Below, one piece after another: positions 32,150 to 44,650 of a stretch of DNA of 64,000 nt. Under the pieces are notes generated by a model. The model had not been told where the DNA came from, did no database searches, and worked only from the letters and a program-made list of their open reading frames with translations. Origin of the DNA: Halisarca cf. caerulea (lineage: Eukaryota; Porifera; Demospongiae; Chondrillida; Halisarcidae); the NCBI GenBank assembly GCA_963170055.1, contig CAUJGJ010000434.1, forward strand, positions 3,236,617-3,300,616, in the 5' to 3' direction. How positions within the stretch are numbered: the stretch's first letter is position 1; the number at the start of each line of letters is the position of its first letter. The translations under genes and the position numbers were made by a program.

Positions 32150-33850
32150 GTTGCTCCACACACACTTGAGGCTACATAAGGTTGCATCAGAACAATGAGC
32201 CCAAATCCGACCATTTTACGGGTGGCAGCAAAAAGTGACATCTCCCCCCCCCCCCTCAAACAATGAAACAACTTGTCTACCTTTGAGTGCAATATATTTG
32301 TCAATATCTTATTATAGCTTATTATAGTACCTCATGTCGTTTTAGCCATTTATATTATTTTATATATCAAACATGCATATAGCCTTCATGTTTAACACAC
32401 ATATTAGAGGCTAGTGGATATGCATTTTTTGCAGAAGGTCATGTATTGGAAGGTGAAGATGAAATTCAAATTTGAACTGCAGAACATTGAGGGAGGTCCA
32501 AAGAGACTAACTTTGCCCAGTAATTGATTATCTTAAATCAAATTAAAATATTACAGATCTAGATGGCAGCCGGGAAAAGATGTCCGCCTCAATGCCACAT
32601 GCACAAGTAGGAATTTAAATACTCTGATGTCAAGACCATAATACTGTTGTCGTTCCTCCACCCTTAATCCACCAAAAGACATTCGAGTGCTGTTCCATGC
32701 AGTGGAGTGGAGTTGCCGATGCCATTTTAACGTATCGAATGCACTAGGGAAATGATTTTTTATGCTAAGTACAATCGATGTTTATTGGGTACCACTTTCG
32801 GCGGAAAAATGTTTCATCGCTGGTTGGGTAGTACTAAGCCCAACCCGTTGGCACACACTCCACACACACAATAACAGAAATCGAATGTCACGGGTGGAAG
32901 ACGAGTGGAGGAGTCTCCCTATTTCCTATCCTCAAGAACCAGATCCACAATTGTGTAAGCCTATGGCGGACATCTTCTCCAAACGTTGCCAGTTGAAACT
33001 GGTCATCTTGGGGGCAGCTTCCAAAGTTTACTTTACACATATCAGATTTACCATAATTAAACCCAAAATTCCAAGCAGTTCAAAAGTGAATTTCTTCTTC
33101 TAACCTTCAAAACTATCATTGCATGAATTGGGAAAGGTACAAGACACTATACTAGGTGTATACAGCAAGCACAAGCCAAGATCTTCACATCTACAGGGAA
33201 ACGTCTTCAATTTGACCATCTCTGAACAAGGAAAAGTTGGCCAGATGAGAAAGATGGCCACAATAGACAGATCCATTCCAAGATGTGGTGGTAACTGGAC
33301 AGAATGTCCAGATGGGCATTGTTGACAATGACTTATAGAGGCTTGAATTAGAGACGTTTCTCTGTTCTGGGATGGGTATCACTAGCTGAGACAAAGGAGA
33401 ACTCGGGGAACTAATACCCCTATCCAAACATAATCAGGAAGGCTATCACAGGAATATTCTTACACAAGGGGCGAGGGCCACCATATTGAGCAGGCAGGTA
33501 CTTAGTGTACAGTAAAACCTCCACAATGCAGCACACCGTAGGGAGTAAATTTGTCACAAAACTACAGACTCTATAAGCTTCTTATTTGTTGCTGACTAGG
33601 AGTGTGGCTCTCAATACAATCTGACACGGTGATTGTCCCAGAAAAAGGTGACAATCTTAGAATAAATGTTGGAATATCACAGTATCAGATCACAAAGGTT
33701 CTACTGTACAGCTAAAATCACACATGATAGTTCAAAACTTCCGGTCACACAGTTGTAACAAAGAGAACTGTGTACACACTCTTTACATAGAGTGGCAACT
33801 GCAGATAGGTCCCCCAGGTTGGGGCAACACCTTACACAGCAACGCTCTAA
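32150..33850. other. Unit spacer, no gene supported
   Basis: C-run at about 32227-32240. A plus-strand 68-codon frame at 33119-33325 is identical in unit 2 but has a stop in unit 3, so it is probably not a gene. The recent-duplication breakpoint lies at about 32.92-32.98 kb. Confidence 0.5.
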
Positions 33851-33852
33851 CG

Positions 33853-34105
33853 CAGTGGAACCTCCAACAGTGGACTCTTGAAAACAAGGACAGTAAGTGA
33901 ACATCCCGTAGAATGAACGGGGCTTTTGGTACTCAAATATTCCCTTCCTTACGGTAAATACTCAATCAAATTCTGCCTGTCCTCCAAAACGAGGGCAAAA
34001 TCCTCCAAAAAGAGGGCAAATCCTCAACAAAATCAATGACACACCAACTGAATCAACCTTGTTTAGAATGTCCTCAAAATTGTCCTTTATTCTGAGGTTC
34101 AACTG
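33853..34105. mobile_element. Pogo-like MITE, unit 1
   Basis: Left end CAGTGGAACCTCCAACAGTG, right end inverted CAGTTGAACCTCAGAATAAA. 253 bp, no coding sequence, no clear TA duplication. The same insertion is in unit 2 (42635-42887) and, diverged, in unit 3 (about 51755-51985). Confidence 0.6.
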
Positions 34106-34760
34106 CATTAGCATCACTCGCGTTCACACATTGACAATACACCTTAGCCAGTGAGTGAAATAACTGCATATTCTTTGTGGGTAATTTTTCAGCAGAACTA
34201 ACATCATTTCAGACAACTATAACGGTTTTTTACAAACATTACAACTCTGGTACACTTATACATGTCCATTTGTCTACCATGAATAGAATATATGGCAGGA
34301 TTTTCTCACTAATTTCTCACCAAATTTAGGTAAAGATGCTTGAATAAACATTTGAAAAAAAGGATTGTGATTAACAAGTGAAACTCTTTCTGCAAATGTC
34401 CCCAACATGTAGAAAGCGCAAGTAATTTCTCTCACTGGCTTTGAAAGTGGAACACACAAATGTTGCACAGTTGTCACTTAGCTTCGGTCCACAGGTCTTG
34501 AGGCATTCCATTCACAGTGGGCATCTCTATTCACTCATGCAAGCAGGTGTGTTCGGTATACAAAATCATCAAACGGAAATGAAACTTCTTCATTTGCTCG
34601 TTCGTACTATCCTCTGAGAAAGGGAGAATGGAAGTACAGCTGGTTAACATTAAAGAGTGACGTTAACCTATTCTGATAATTAGTACATAATACAGTCACT
34701 GTGTATAATGCATAAAGATTATACTATGTGGACTATATCTCCTCAGAAAATATAATTAAC
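34106..34760. other. Y-half spacer with possible terminal exon
   Basis: On the minus strand, TCTCAG at about 34610 precedes an open DSTNEQMKKFHFRL...CLHE-stop stretch, with a diverged counterpart after CTCTTGCAG at about 61670. Frames and lengths do not agree between copies, so no gene is called. Confidence 0.3.
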
Positions 34761-34767
34761 AGTTTCA

Positions 34768-34830
34768 GTATGTGTGTGTGTGCATGTGCGTGTGTGCGCA
34801 TGTGTGTGTGTATGTGTGTGTGTGTGTGTC
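34768..34830. repeat. (TG)n microsatellite, unit 1
   Basis: Imperfect TG/TGCG repeat; the copies at 43555-43622 and 53503-53606 differ in length and interruptions. Confidence 0.95.
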
Positions 34831-34969
34831 AACTGTACACGCCCTAAAACATTACAAAAAATTGTGGTTGGGAAATAATTTCCAATGTTCCAAGAATGGT
34901 CGCTCAATACAGGTAATTTTGTGTTATTTTCAACCAATTGCTCTGGTCATGGTCGCGTTTTACAGGTGG

Positions 34970-35699
34970 CGCATGTGGGACATGTCCAGATTTGTTATGA
35001 TAACGCTCCTGAGTTTGCATAGTGATAAAACATTATTTTTCGGCGCCTACAAGTTATTAGTCACGCATTTATCTCGTGATTTAGACTGATATTCGGGCGT
35101 ATACGAATACCAAATCCGCGTTTAGTGACGTTTTGTGTCGTCACGGTTGCTCTGTCACATGCTCGCTTGTGACTAAACTGAATGTTCTTCGGAATTTTAG
35201 TTTTTGGCTGGGTGATGCACGAGGGAACAAGCTAGAGGCAGTTTCTTGGTGCCAACTTTGAGCCATCTGGAGTATACAACTTTTCCATGTGGCAGCAAGA
35301 GAGCTTTTGTTCCTGTCCTAAGTTATAGGCGCTTGAAGTTTGTCTTTTGAGGGCCAATATAACAGATGTCGGCTTTGGAGAGGAATTGTCTTTACTGCCG
35401 CATGGAAAAGTTAGTAAATGTTTTGCTATAGCGATTTATGTGCAAAAGTAGTCTTGAAAGCGTTCCTCCATCTATCACCCGAAGCGTTTCGCTTTGTAGT
35501 AGGGGTTAGTAAAACTTTAGTAGCTTCTGCGCGCTTGAAGCAGGTCTTTCAAAAGGGTAATCGTCGAAACGCTTATGTGTCTGCCTACATGTTAAGCCTA
35601 CGTTTGACGCTCTGAAGCTTCTGCAAGTTGAGAACAGAAGCTGTAAAAAAGACCGAAATTTTCACACCTTCGAATTAGCGCGGACATGTCCCACATGCG
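34970..35699. mobile_element. 730-bp TIR element, unit 1 copy
   Basis: Inverted ends of 18 bp, CGCATGTGGGACATGTCC on the left and its complement on the right. Unit 3 lacks it: at 54211-54226 TTACAGGTGG runs straight into TCGTTCTTTG. The longest frame (65 codons, 35418-35615, plus) has no recognised domain. The target duplication is very short or absent (GG). Confidence 0.8.
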
Positions 35700-35810
35700 G
35701 GTTGTTCTTCAAAGGTAAAAATGTATTACTGAACGTCGGTGCCTAAAAATGTGGCCTTTGAAAAGAGGTGGTAGCTAGCTCATGGCAGTGGTCTCTCAAA
35801 ACAGGTACCA

Positions 35811-35811
<1 letters not shown>

Positions 35812-35867
<56 letters not shown>

Positions 35868-35895
35868 TATAAAATATATTATATATATTTATATG
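35812..35895. repeat. (TA)n microsatellite, unit 1
   Basis: About 48 bp of TA followed by TA-rich sequence; shorter in unit 2 (about 44607-44690). Confidence 0.93.
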
Positions 35896-36004
35896 TATAT
35901 ACTATATCCCTAATGCCCATGTTCTATGGAAAGGAGGCATGGGTTGTGTTTAAGTTGTGTTTCCGATTCACCCAACATAACATATTATACACACAATAAA
36001 TATA

Positions 36005-36812
36005 ACACACCTTCGTCTCTGGTCTTTAGCTGGCATAGATACCCCCTCTCAAGCAATGTCTGGCGACTTCTACTGATGGGAACTCCAGTACAAAGGAATG
36101 TTTAACTGCAGAAAGGGAAATTCTCCTGTTTTACTAGAAATGGAGCTAAGTCTAAATTCAAATGAAATATTGAGTATTTCTGTAACTATAATTTATGTCA
36201 TCAGTGACCCACTCACTTCACACTAAACAGCAGCCATTTTCGTTCCTCTCTCGCTCTCTGAACTAATAACTTCAACATTTCCACTTAATTCACTGAGGTA
36301 ACTGCTTGCAGAGCGAGAATTGCCTTGGCTGACACAGGCCCAGACATCACAGCTCCTCTAAACAAGCGGACAGACAGCATTTTCACATAGCGGAATGAAA
36401 CAGCACGTACACCGTCAACACACAAGTCACTTTAAAAGTTGAAAAAATTCAGTGTATCAAAGGGCAACACAACATTGATCATTCATTTACCTTTCAAACA
36501 ATGTCAGCCAGCTTTAGAGGTTTGGTTCATCCAACAACACACAGTGAAACGAGATTGCAGTATTGTTAAAATGTTCTTGTTCCTACAAATGTTGAAAAGA
36601 CCTTCATTTAAACATCTTCACGTCCCGAGAAGTACAAGTCCAACTCACCCATCAGTTGCTAGAACCTGCCGTGTCCAGGCACCAGACTTCTTCTCTTGGT
36701 CTTTGTGTTCAATGTCCAACTGAACTGGTCAAAGATCGGAGAAGGTAAACATTGTACAACAAAGCACACAACTCACAACATCTTTAGCACTTCTTCTTCA
36801 ACACAGATAGGA
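36005..36812 (-). repeat. Exon-like module Y1
   Basis: E2 = 36649-36724 (76 nt, QLDIEHKDQEKKSGAW...VLATDG). In E3 the ATGGCTGACA of X copies is CTGGCTGACATTGTTTGA, so the short start exon is lost. E4 reads openly from its acceptor (RSCDVWACVSQGNSRSASS onward) to a TAG inside ATGGCTGCTGTTTAG. E5 is RSRQTLLERGYLCQLKTRDE before G|GTGTGT. The 44-bp minisatellite begins right at E1. Confidence 0.55.
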
Positions 36813-36821
36813 ATTGGTACA

Positions 36822-37500
36822 TCATCATCTGTCGTCATCGCGGACCAGTAAAAGCACCATCTGGTCATCATCTGTCATCATCTCGGACCAGTAAAAAGCA
36901 CCATCTGGTTATCATCTGTCGCCATCTCGGACCAGTAAAAAGCACCATCTGGTCATCATCTGTTGTCATTTCCGACCAGTAAAAAGTACCATCTGGTCAT
37001 CATCTATTGTCATCTCGGACCAGTAAAAAGCACTATCTCGCCATCATCTGTCGTCATCTCAGACCAGTAAAAAGAACCATCTAGACATCATCTGTCGTCA
37101 TCCTGGACCAGTGAAAAAATGAACCATCTGGCCATCATCTGTCGTCATCTCCGACCAGTAAAAAGCACCATATGGCCATCATCTGTTGTCATCTCGCACC
37201 AGTGAAAAGCACCATTTGGTCATCATCTGTCATCATTTCGGACCAGTAAAAAGCACCATCTGGCAATCACCTGTTGCCATCTTGGACCAGTAAAAAGCAC
37301 CATCTGGTTATCATCTGTTGTCATTTCTGACCAGTAAAAAGTACCATCTGGTCATCATCTGTCGTCATCTTGGACCAGTGAAAAAAAAAGAACCATATAG
37401 TCATCATCTGTTGTCATCTCCGACCGGGAAAAAGCACCATGTGGCCATCATCCGTTGTAATCTTGGACGAATAAAAAAAATATCATGTGGCCATCTTCGC
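36822..37500. repeat. 44-bp minisatellite, unit 2
   Basis: About 15 units; same family as 27740-28325. Confidence 0.92.
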
Positions 37501-38177
37501 ACACAGAATTTTAGCTGAAATTTGTCAGCAGACCAGTAAAAATTGTAATCTGGCCATCATCTAGCATCATCTCAGATCGGTATAATAAGTACCACCTAAT
37601 TATCGTCTACCATCATCTAAGACTGGATTTTAGATTAAAGTTATCCGGATATCATCTCGGACAGGACTTTTGATGACAGTTGGCATAGTTGTCAGCATCA
37701 TGCAGTAAAAGTATCATTTCACCATCAACATTAGATCTTCATGAGTTATAAGCAGACCAACCGGTACCAGTTGGAGGCTGCAATAGTGCCATCAATATAT
37801 AGACACATTGCCTTCTACAGGAATGAGACAAATAACAGAAGGCAACATAACATACACACACTGCTACGGGTGTGTGCGTGTGTGAACACACAACCAACAC
37901 AGCACTTGCATGGACGACTGTACGAATCAAATTGGAACTACAAACAAAATTCTGAGCAGTCTGTTTGCAAATGTGTCAATTATATATATGCATGGCATGG
38001 CAGCATCCCTTTGAAATGCACACCGTATACATCATGGGAGCAGAGGAATTCAAGGTTTATGTGCAAGTGGTTGTACCACCGTACATTGTGCAATATAAAT
38101 AGGACGATACAACCTGCTATATTGCAGAGTGATACACACACACACACACACACGCACGCACGCACGCACGCACGCAT

Positions 38178-38231
<54 letters not shown>

Positions 38232-39245
38232 ATATGCACGCACACACACACGCACGCACAAACACACACACACGCACATGCACACGCACACAGCTTACAG
38301 AATTCGCTTGAAAATAAGTGGCGCTTCCTCTCCAATATAAAAAGATTCCTGAAGTCCCAAATGAATCCCCTACAAGCATAACAAAACTATAATCAATAGT
38401 GATACAAAGAAATAATTATTCATAGCCTATTACATATGGGACAAGGACAAAATGGTTGCATTGCATCGCTTGAGAGGTGCATGTGCACTGATCCAGTGTT
38501 GCCATGGAATTCCAGCGGAGAGGCAGTGTATCACTACAGCTCTTAGTATACTTCATACTATATATTCTGTATAATATATATATCTCTGTTGTATCTTTAG
38601 ATTGTATTGTCAGTCTTTATGCACAGTGGAGTCCCCCCCCCATTCCAGACACTTGGGACCAGAAGGAACTTCCTGATTGCACCGGTTGTCCTCATTTCAG
38701 GGGTCGAAGATGTACTATGAAGCATAGTGAATCATTCCAGTGCCATGTGTCCTTATTTAGAGGTGTGGGCGATTCGTGGGTGCTGATCAGAGGGGAGCTC
38801 CTCTGTGGATCGATTCAGCTCTACAGGAAACACTGCTGTCCTATAAATGCTAGCAATGAACTGAATCTTGCAAAATGGGCCTTTTGTGGATTTCGCGGAT
38901 TGGAAACCATGCTCAAAAATTATTAAGCCTGCGAAAGTTCCGGCCAGGCTCTCATACAATGTGAAAACTTTGGCCAATCTCTTGTGTAATGATCAAAATG
39001 GCCGTCAAAAGAACAAGGGTCATTGAGAAGCGCCGTGGCAACTTAAGCTTACAGATCTTTTTTCTCTAATGGCTTTCACCTGTAAACAGATTAAGTTTAT
39101 ATCAAAATTAAAGGCTGAACAAAGGTAGGATCAAATATGGATCCATGAGAAATAGAAACCCTAAAAATCATGAAAATTGGCATTATTGCCCGTCTGCAAT
39201 TTCCATTGAGCAAAAGTTTAAGCATATATGTTATATATACATAAG
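37501..39245. other. X-half spacer, unit 2
   Basis: CA/CACG repeat at about 38131-38290 and a C-run near 38633. The single TTTTGTGGA unit at 38880 matches the 25-bp array of unit 1. No gene supported. Confidence 0.5.
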
Positions 39246-40090
39246 ACACCTTCGTGTCTGGTCTTTAGCGCGCCATGCTTTCTTTTGATCTTACTCTGGT
39301 GACTTCTACACTGATGGGAACTGTTGCTGGAGACTTATCTATATACAGAAAGAAAGTGGCAAATCTCTATCACACAAGAAACATACAAACTTCTCTATTT
39401 TGCAAGTAACGTGTGGTCCACTTAAACAACTACTGTTTTAGTGTCATTGCAAAGTACTCACTTCACACTGAACAGCAGCCATTTTCCTCACTCTCTCGCT
39501 CTCTGAACTCAAAACCTTGAAAATTCACATTCACTCTGTTCTTTTAGAGCAAGAATTGCCTTGGCTGACGCAAGACACGAAACAACATTTCCTCTGAACA
39601 AATGGATCAACAGCATTTTATAATTATAAGCAGGATGACAACACTTAATTCAGCAGGACAAATTCGCATCACAAATTAGAAAATTTATTCTGTAATCCGT
39701 CAGTTTGTACAATACAAGTGATCATTTACCTGAGAATCGGTGTCAGCCATCTTTAGAGGGTTGGTTCATCTCACCAACAACATGGGGCGATATCGGATGG
39801 GTGTATGAACCCGACTCTAACATATTCCTGTTCCTATGGACACAAACGTGGTAAGCAGTGCTTAGTTTCAACATTTTTCTGTCTCAAGGAGTACAAGTCC
39901 AACTCACCCATCAGTTGCTGGAACCTGCCGTGTCCAGGCACCAGACTTCTTCTCTTGGTCTTTGTGTTCAACGTCCAACTGGACTGGTCAAAGAGGAGAA
40001 GGTTAACATTGTACAGTGCAGTGCATCACTCACAGCATCTTTAGCACTTCTTCTTCAACACAGGAAAACAAGTTCAGGAAATTCCCTGGA
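39246..40090 (-). repeat. Exon-like module X2
   Basis: E2 = 39908-39983 (76 nt, QLDVEHKDQEKKSGAW...VPATDG). E3 keeps MADTDSQ|GTAAAT, and E4 keeps ATGGCTGCTGTTCAGTGTGAA|GTGAGT. E5 is open as CRSHQSKIKRKHGALKTRHE before G|GTGTCT. If E3 is spliced to E4 the product would be MADTDSQ + RRCCFVPCVSQGNSC... and a stop after about 29 more codons. Confidence 0.55.
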
Positions 40091-40288
40091 AAGCGTATAA
40101 TGCTTAAAAATTGCACAAACAGCAAATGTGGATACTATTAAATCAGTAAAACACACCTCATCAGTGCTGATAACAAAATTAATGGAGAACTCCCAGCTCA
40201 TCTCATGCACTGGGGAACAGACAGAAACAGCATAAAGACGAGCCTAATTGAAATTATGAATAACCCAAGCCAACCCAGCCAGGTGGTC

Positions 40289-40880
40289 TTGTGAGATCAG
40301 GGGGGCCTGTGTACCCCGTTGGAAAATCAAGGGCCCTGTGTACCCCGTTGGAAAATCAGGGAGCCCTGTATACCCTGTTGGAAAATCAGGGAGCCTTGTG
40401 TACCCCGTTGGAAAATTAGGGGGCCCTGTCCCATTGGAAAATTAGGGGGCCCTGTGTACCCCGTTGGAAAATCAGGGGGCCCTGTGTACCCCGTTGGAAG
40501 ATCAGGGGGCCCTGTGTACCCCGTTGGAAAATCAGGGGGCCCTGTGTACCCCGTTGGAAGATCAGGGGGCCCTGTGGGCCCTGTGTACCCCCGTTGGAAA
40601 ATCACGGGGCCCTGTGTACCCCATTGGAAAATCAGGGGGCCCTGTGTACCCCATTGGAAAATCAGGGGGCCCTGTATACCCCGTTGGAAAATCAGGGGGC
40701 CCTGTGTACCCCCGTTGGAAAATCAGGGGGCCCTGTGTACCCCATTGGAAAATCAGGGGGCCCTGTGTACCCCGTTGGAAAATCAGGGGGCCCTGTGTAC
40801 CCCATTGGAAAATCAGGGGGCCCTGTGTGTCCCGTTGGAAAATCAGGGGGTCCTGTGTACCCCAATGGAAAACCAGGTGA
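40289..40880. repeat. 30-bp minisatellite, unit 2
   Basis: About 19 units of the GGAAAATCAGGGGGCCCTGT family, essentially identical to the array in unit 3 and much shorter than that in unit 1. Confidence 0.93.
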
Positions 40881-41700
40881 CGGTATGTTGCCCCCCACAC
40901 ACTTGAGGCTACATAAGGTTGCATCAGAACAATGAACCCAAATCCGACCCTTTTGAGGGTGGCAGCAAAAAGTGACATCTCCCCCTCCCCACCCCCCTTC
41001 AAACAATGAAACAACTTGTCTACCTGGGAGTGCAATATATTAGTCAATATCTTTTATTATAGCATATTATAGTACCTCATGTCATTTAGCCATTTATATT
41101 ATTTTATATATCAAACATGCATATAGCATTCATGTTTAACACACATATTAGAGGCTAGTGGATATGCATTTTTTTACAGGAGGTTATGCATTGGAAGGTG
41201 AAGATGAAATTCAAATTTGAACTGCAGAACATTGAGGGAGGTCTGAAGAGACTAACTTTGCCCAGTAGTTGCTTATCTTAAATCAAATTCAAACATTATA
41301 TATCTAGATGGCAGCCTGGAAAAGATGTCCGCCTGAATGCCACACAAGTTGGAATTTAAATACTCTGATGTCAAGACCATAATACTGTTGGTGCTCCTCC
41401 ACCCTTAATCCACCAAAGGACATTCGAGTGCTGTTCCATGCAGTGCAGTTAAGTTGCCGATGCCATTTTAACGTATCGAATACACTAGGGAAATGATTTT
41501 TTTATGCTAAGTACAATCGATGTTTATTGGGTACCACTTTCGACGGCAAAATGTTTCATCGCTGGTTGGGTAGTACTAAGCCCAACCCGTCGGCACACAC
41601 TCCACACACACAACAACAGAACTCGAATGTCACGGGTGGAATACGAGTGGAGGAGACAGGAAAACTTAAATTGCACATTATTCTTTACGTGATAGGAATC
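40881..41700. other. X-half spacer, unit 2
   Basis: No gene supported. Ends at the duplication breakpoint zone (41640-41770), where similarity to unit 3 weakens and near-identity to unit 1 begins. Confidence 0.45.
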
Positions 41701-42634
41701 CCTATTTCCTATCCTCAAGAACCAGATCCACAATTGTGTAAGCCTATGGCGGACATCTTCTCCAACTATTCCAGTTGAAACTGGTCATCTTGGGGGCAGC
41801 TTCCAAAGTTTACTTTACACATATCAGATTTACCATAATTAAACCCAAAATTCCAAGCAGTTCAAAAGTGAATTTCTTCTTCTAACCTTCAAAACTATCA
41901 TTGCATGAATTGGGAAAGGTACAAGACACTATACTAGGTGTATGCAGCAAGCACAAGCCAAGATCTTCACATCTACAGGGAAACGTCTTCAATTTGACCA
42001 TCTCTGAACAAGGAAAAGTTGGCCAGATGAGAAAGATGGCCACAATAGACAGATCCATTCCAAGATGTGGTGGTAACTGGACAGAATGTCCAGATGGGCA
42101 TTGTTGACAATGACTTATAGAGGCTTGAATTAGAGACGTTTCTCTGTTCTGGGATGGGTATCACTAGCTGAGACAAAGGAGAACTCGGGGAACTAATACC
42201 CCTATCCAAACATAATCAGGAAGGCTATCACAGGAATATTCTTACACAAGGGGCGAGGGCCACCATATTGAGCAGGCAGGTACTTAGTGTACAGTAAAAC
42301 CTCCACAATGCAGCACACCGTAGGGAGTAAATTTGTCACAAAACTACAGACTCTATAAGCTTCTTATTTGTTGCTGACTAGGAGTGTGGCTCTCAATACA
42401 ATCTGACACGGTGATTGTCCCAGAAAAAGGTGACAATCTTAGAATAAATGTTGGAATATCACAGTATCAGATCACAAAGGTTCTACTGTACAGCTAAAAT
42501 CACACATGATAGTTCAAAACTTCCGGTCACACAGTTGTAACAAAGAGAACTGTGTACACACTCTTTACATAGAGTGGCAACTGCAGATAGGTCCCCCAGG
42601 TTGGGGCAACACCTTACACAGCAACGCTCTAACG

Positions 42635-42887
42635 CAGTGGAACCTCCAACAGTGGACTCTTGAAAACAAGGACAGTAAGTGAACATCCCGTAGAATGAAC
42701 GGGGCTTTTGGTACTCAAATATTCCCTTCCTTACGGTAAATACTCAATCAAATTCTGCCTGTCCTCCAAAACGAGGGCAAAATCCTCCAAAAAGAGGGCA
42801 AATCCTCAACAAAATCAATGACACACCAACTGAATCAACCTTGTTTAGAATGTCCTCAAAATTGTCCTTTATTCTGAGGTTCAACTG
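42635..42887. mobile_element. Pogo-like MITE, unit 2
   Basis: Same insertion as 33853-34105, copied with the unit. Confidence 0.6.
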
Positions 42888-43590
42888 CATTAGCATCACT
42901 CGCGTTCACACATTGACAATACACCTTAGCCAGTGAGTGAAATAACTGCATATTCTTTGTGGGTAATTTTTCAGCAGAACTAACATCATTTCAGACAACT
43001 ATAACGGTTTTTTACAAACATTACAACTCTGGTACACTTATACATGTCCATTTGTCTACCATGAATAGAATATATGGCAGGATTTTCTCACTAATTTCTC
43101 ACCAAATTTAGGTAAAGATGCTTGAATAAACATTTGAAAAAAAAGGATTGTGATTAACAAGTGAAACTCTTTCTGCAAATGTCCCCAACATGTAGAAAGC
43201 GCAAGTAATTTCTCTCACTGGCTTTGAAAGTGGAACACACAAATGTTGCACAGTTGTCACTTAGCTTCGGTCCACAGGTCTTGAGGCATTCCATTCACAG
43301 TGGGCATCTCTATTCACTCATGCAAGCAGGTGTGTTCGGTATACAAAATCATCAAACGGAAATGAAACTTCTTCATTTGCTCGTTCGTACTATCCTCTGA
43401 GAAAGGGAGAATGGAAGTACGGCTGGTTAACATTAAAGAGTGACGTTAACCTATTCTGATAATTAGTACATAATACAGTCACTGTGTATAATGCATAAAG
43501 ATTATACTATGTGGACTATATCTCCTCAGAAAATATAATTAACAGTTTCAGTATGTGCGTGTGTGCATGTGCGTGTGTGCGCATGTGTGT

Positions 43591-43622
<32 letters not shown>

Positions 43623-43762
43623 CAACTGTACACGCCCTAAAACATTACAAAAAATTGTGGTTGGGAAATAATTTCCAATGTTCCAAGAATGGTCGCTCAA
43701 TACAGGTAATTTTGTGTTATTTTCAACCAATTGCTCTGGTCATGGTCGCGTTTTACAGGTGG

Positions 43763-44492
43763 CGCATGTGGGACATGTCCAGATTTGTTATGATAACGCT
43801 CCTGAGTTTGCATAGTGATAAAACATTATTTTTCGGCGCCTACAAGTTATTAGTCACACATTTATCTCGTGATTTAGACTGATATTCGGGCGTATACGAA
43901 TACCAAATCCGCGTTTAGTGACGTTTTGTGTCGTCACGGTTGCTCTGTCACATGCTCGCTTGTGACTAAACTGAATGTTCTTCGGAATTTTAGTTTTTGG
44001 CTGGGTGATGCACGAGGGAACAAGCTAGAGGCAGTTTCTTGGTGCCAACTTTGAGCCATCTGGAGTATACAACTTTTCCATGTGGCAGCAAGAGAGCTTT
44101 TGTTCCTGTCCTAAGTTATAGGCGCTTGAAGTTTATCTTTTGAGGGCCAATATAACAGATGTCGGCTTTGGAGAGGAATTGTCTTTACTGCCGCATGGAA
44201 AAGTTAGTAAATGTTTTGCTATAGCGATTTATGTGCAAAAGTAGTCTTGAAAGCGTTCCTCCATCTATCACCCGAAGCGTTTCGCTTTGTAGTAGGGGTT
44301 AGTAAAACTTTAGTAGCTTCTGCGCGCTTGAAGCAGGTCTTTCAAAAGGGTAATCGTCGAAACGCTTATGTGTCTGCCTACATGTTAAGCCTACGTTTGA
44401 CGCTCTGAAGCTTCTGCAAGTTGAGAACAGAAGCTGTAAAAAAGACCGAAATTTTCACACCTTCGAATTAGCGCGGACATGTCCCACATGCG
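43763..44492. mobile_element. 730-bp TIR element, unit 2 copy
   Basis: Same length and ends as 34970-35699, inherited through the tandem duplication. Confidence 0.8.
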
Positions 44493-44603
44493 GGTTGTTC
44501 TTCAAAGGTAAAAATGTATTACTGAACGTCGGTGCCTAAAAATGTGGCCTTTGAAAAGAGGTGGTAGCTAGCTCATGGCAGTGGTCTCTCAAAACAGGTA
44601 CCA

Positions 44604-44650
<47 letters not shown>

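Larger units (their letters stand above)
27670..32980. repeat. ~9-kb unit 1, X half (older, diverged copy)
   Basis: Same order of landmarks as 36825-41700 and 45605-50760: 44-bp minisatellite, 'GCAGACCAACCGGTACCAG', a CA repeat, a C-run, one exon-like module and a 30-bp minisatellite. It is clearly more diverged than those two are from each other. Its CA repeat (about 28990-29028) is shorter and its 30-bp array is nearly twice as long. Confidence 0.85.
32981..41700. repeat. Recent tandem duplication, left copy (about 8.8 kb)
   Basis: Y half of unit 1 (32981-36820) plus X half of unit 2 (36825-about 41640-41760). By eye the Y part matches 41770-45600 with only a handful of substitutions (for example GTATACAGC/GTATGCAGC, ACAGCTGG/ACGGCTGG), and the X part matches 45605-50750 nearly as well. 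The offsets differ (8.78 against 9.12 kb) because the 44-bp minisatellite is longer in the right copy. Confidence 0.9.

Noticed and set aside
31085..32169. Three overlapping plus-strand frames (299-345 codons) of KSGGPVYPVG / ENQGALCTPL as collagen-like proteins
   Set aside because: All frames are equally open because the repeat period is 30 bp; copy number is not conserved between units.
32107..32304. Hydrophobic start-like segment MVGFGLIVLMQPYVASSV as a signal peptide on the minus strand
   Set aside because: It runs straight into the 30-bp minisatellite, and units 1 and 2 differ mainly by amino-acid-changing substitutions.
33119..33325. 68-codon plus-strand frame (MHELGKVQD start), identical at 41901-42107
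   Set aside because: Identity reflects the recent duplication. The older copy in unit 3 has an internal stop, and the overlapping minus-strand frame is equally unconserved.
34371..34511. 46-residue Cys-rich minus-strand frame (MECLKTCGPKLSDNC...)
   Set aside because: Six cysteines looked like a small secreted peptide, but there is no signal peptide, the C-terminus changes in unit 3, and the ancient copy at 61.5 kb is frameshifted.
37980..38379. Cys/Val- and His/Thr-rich frames in the CA-repeat regions (also 28.6-29.1 and 47.1-47.5 kb)
   Set aside because: Direct translation of CA/TG microsatellites.
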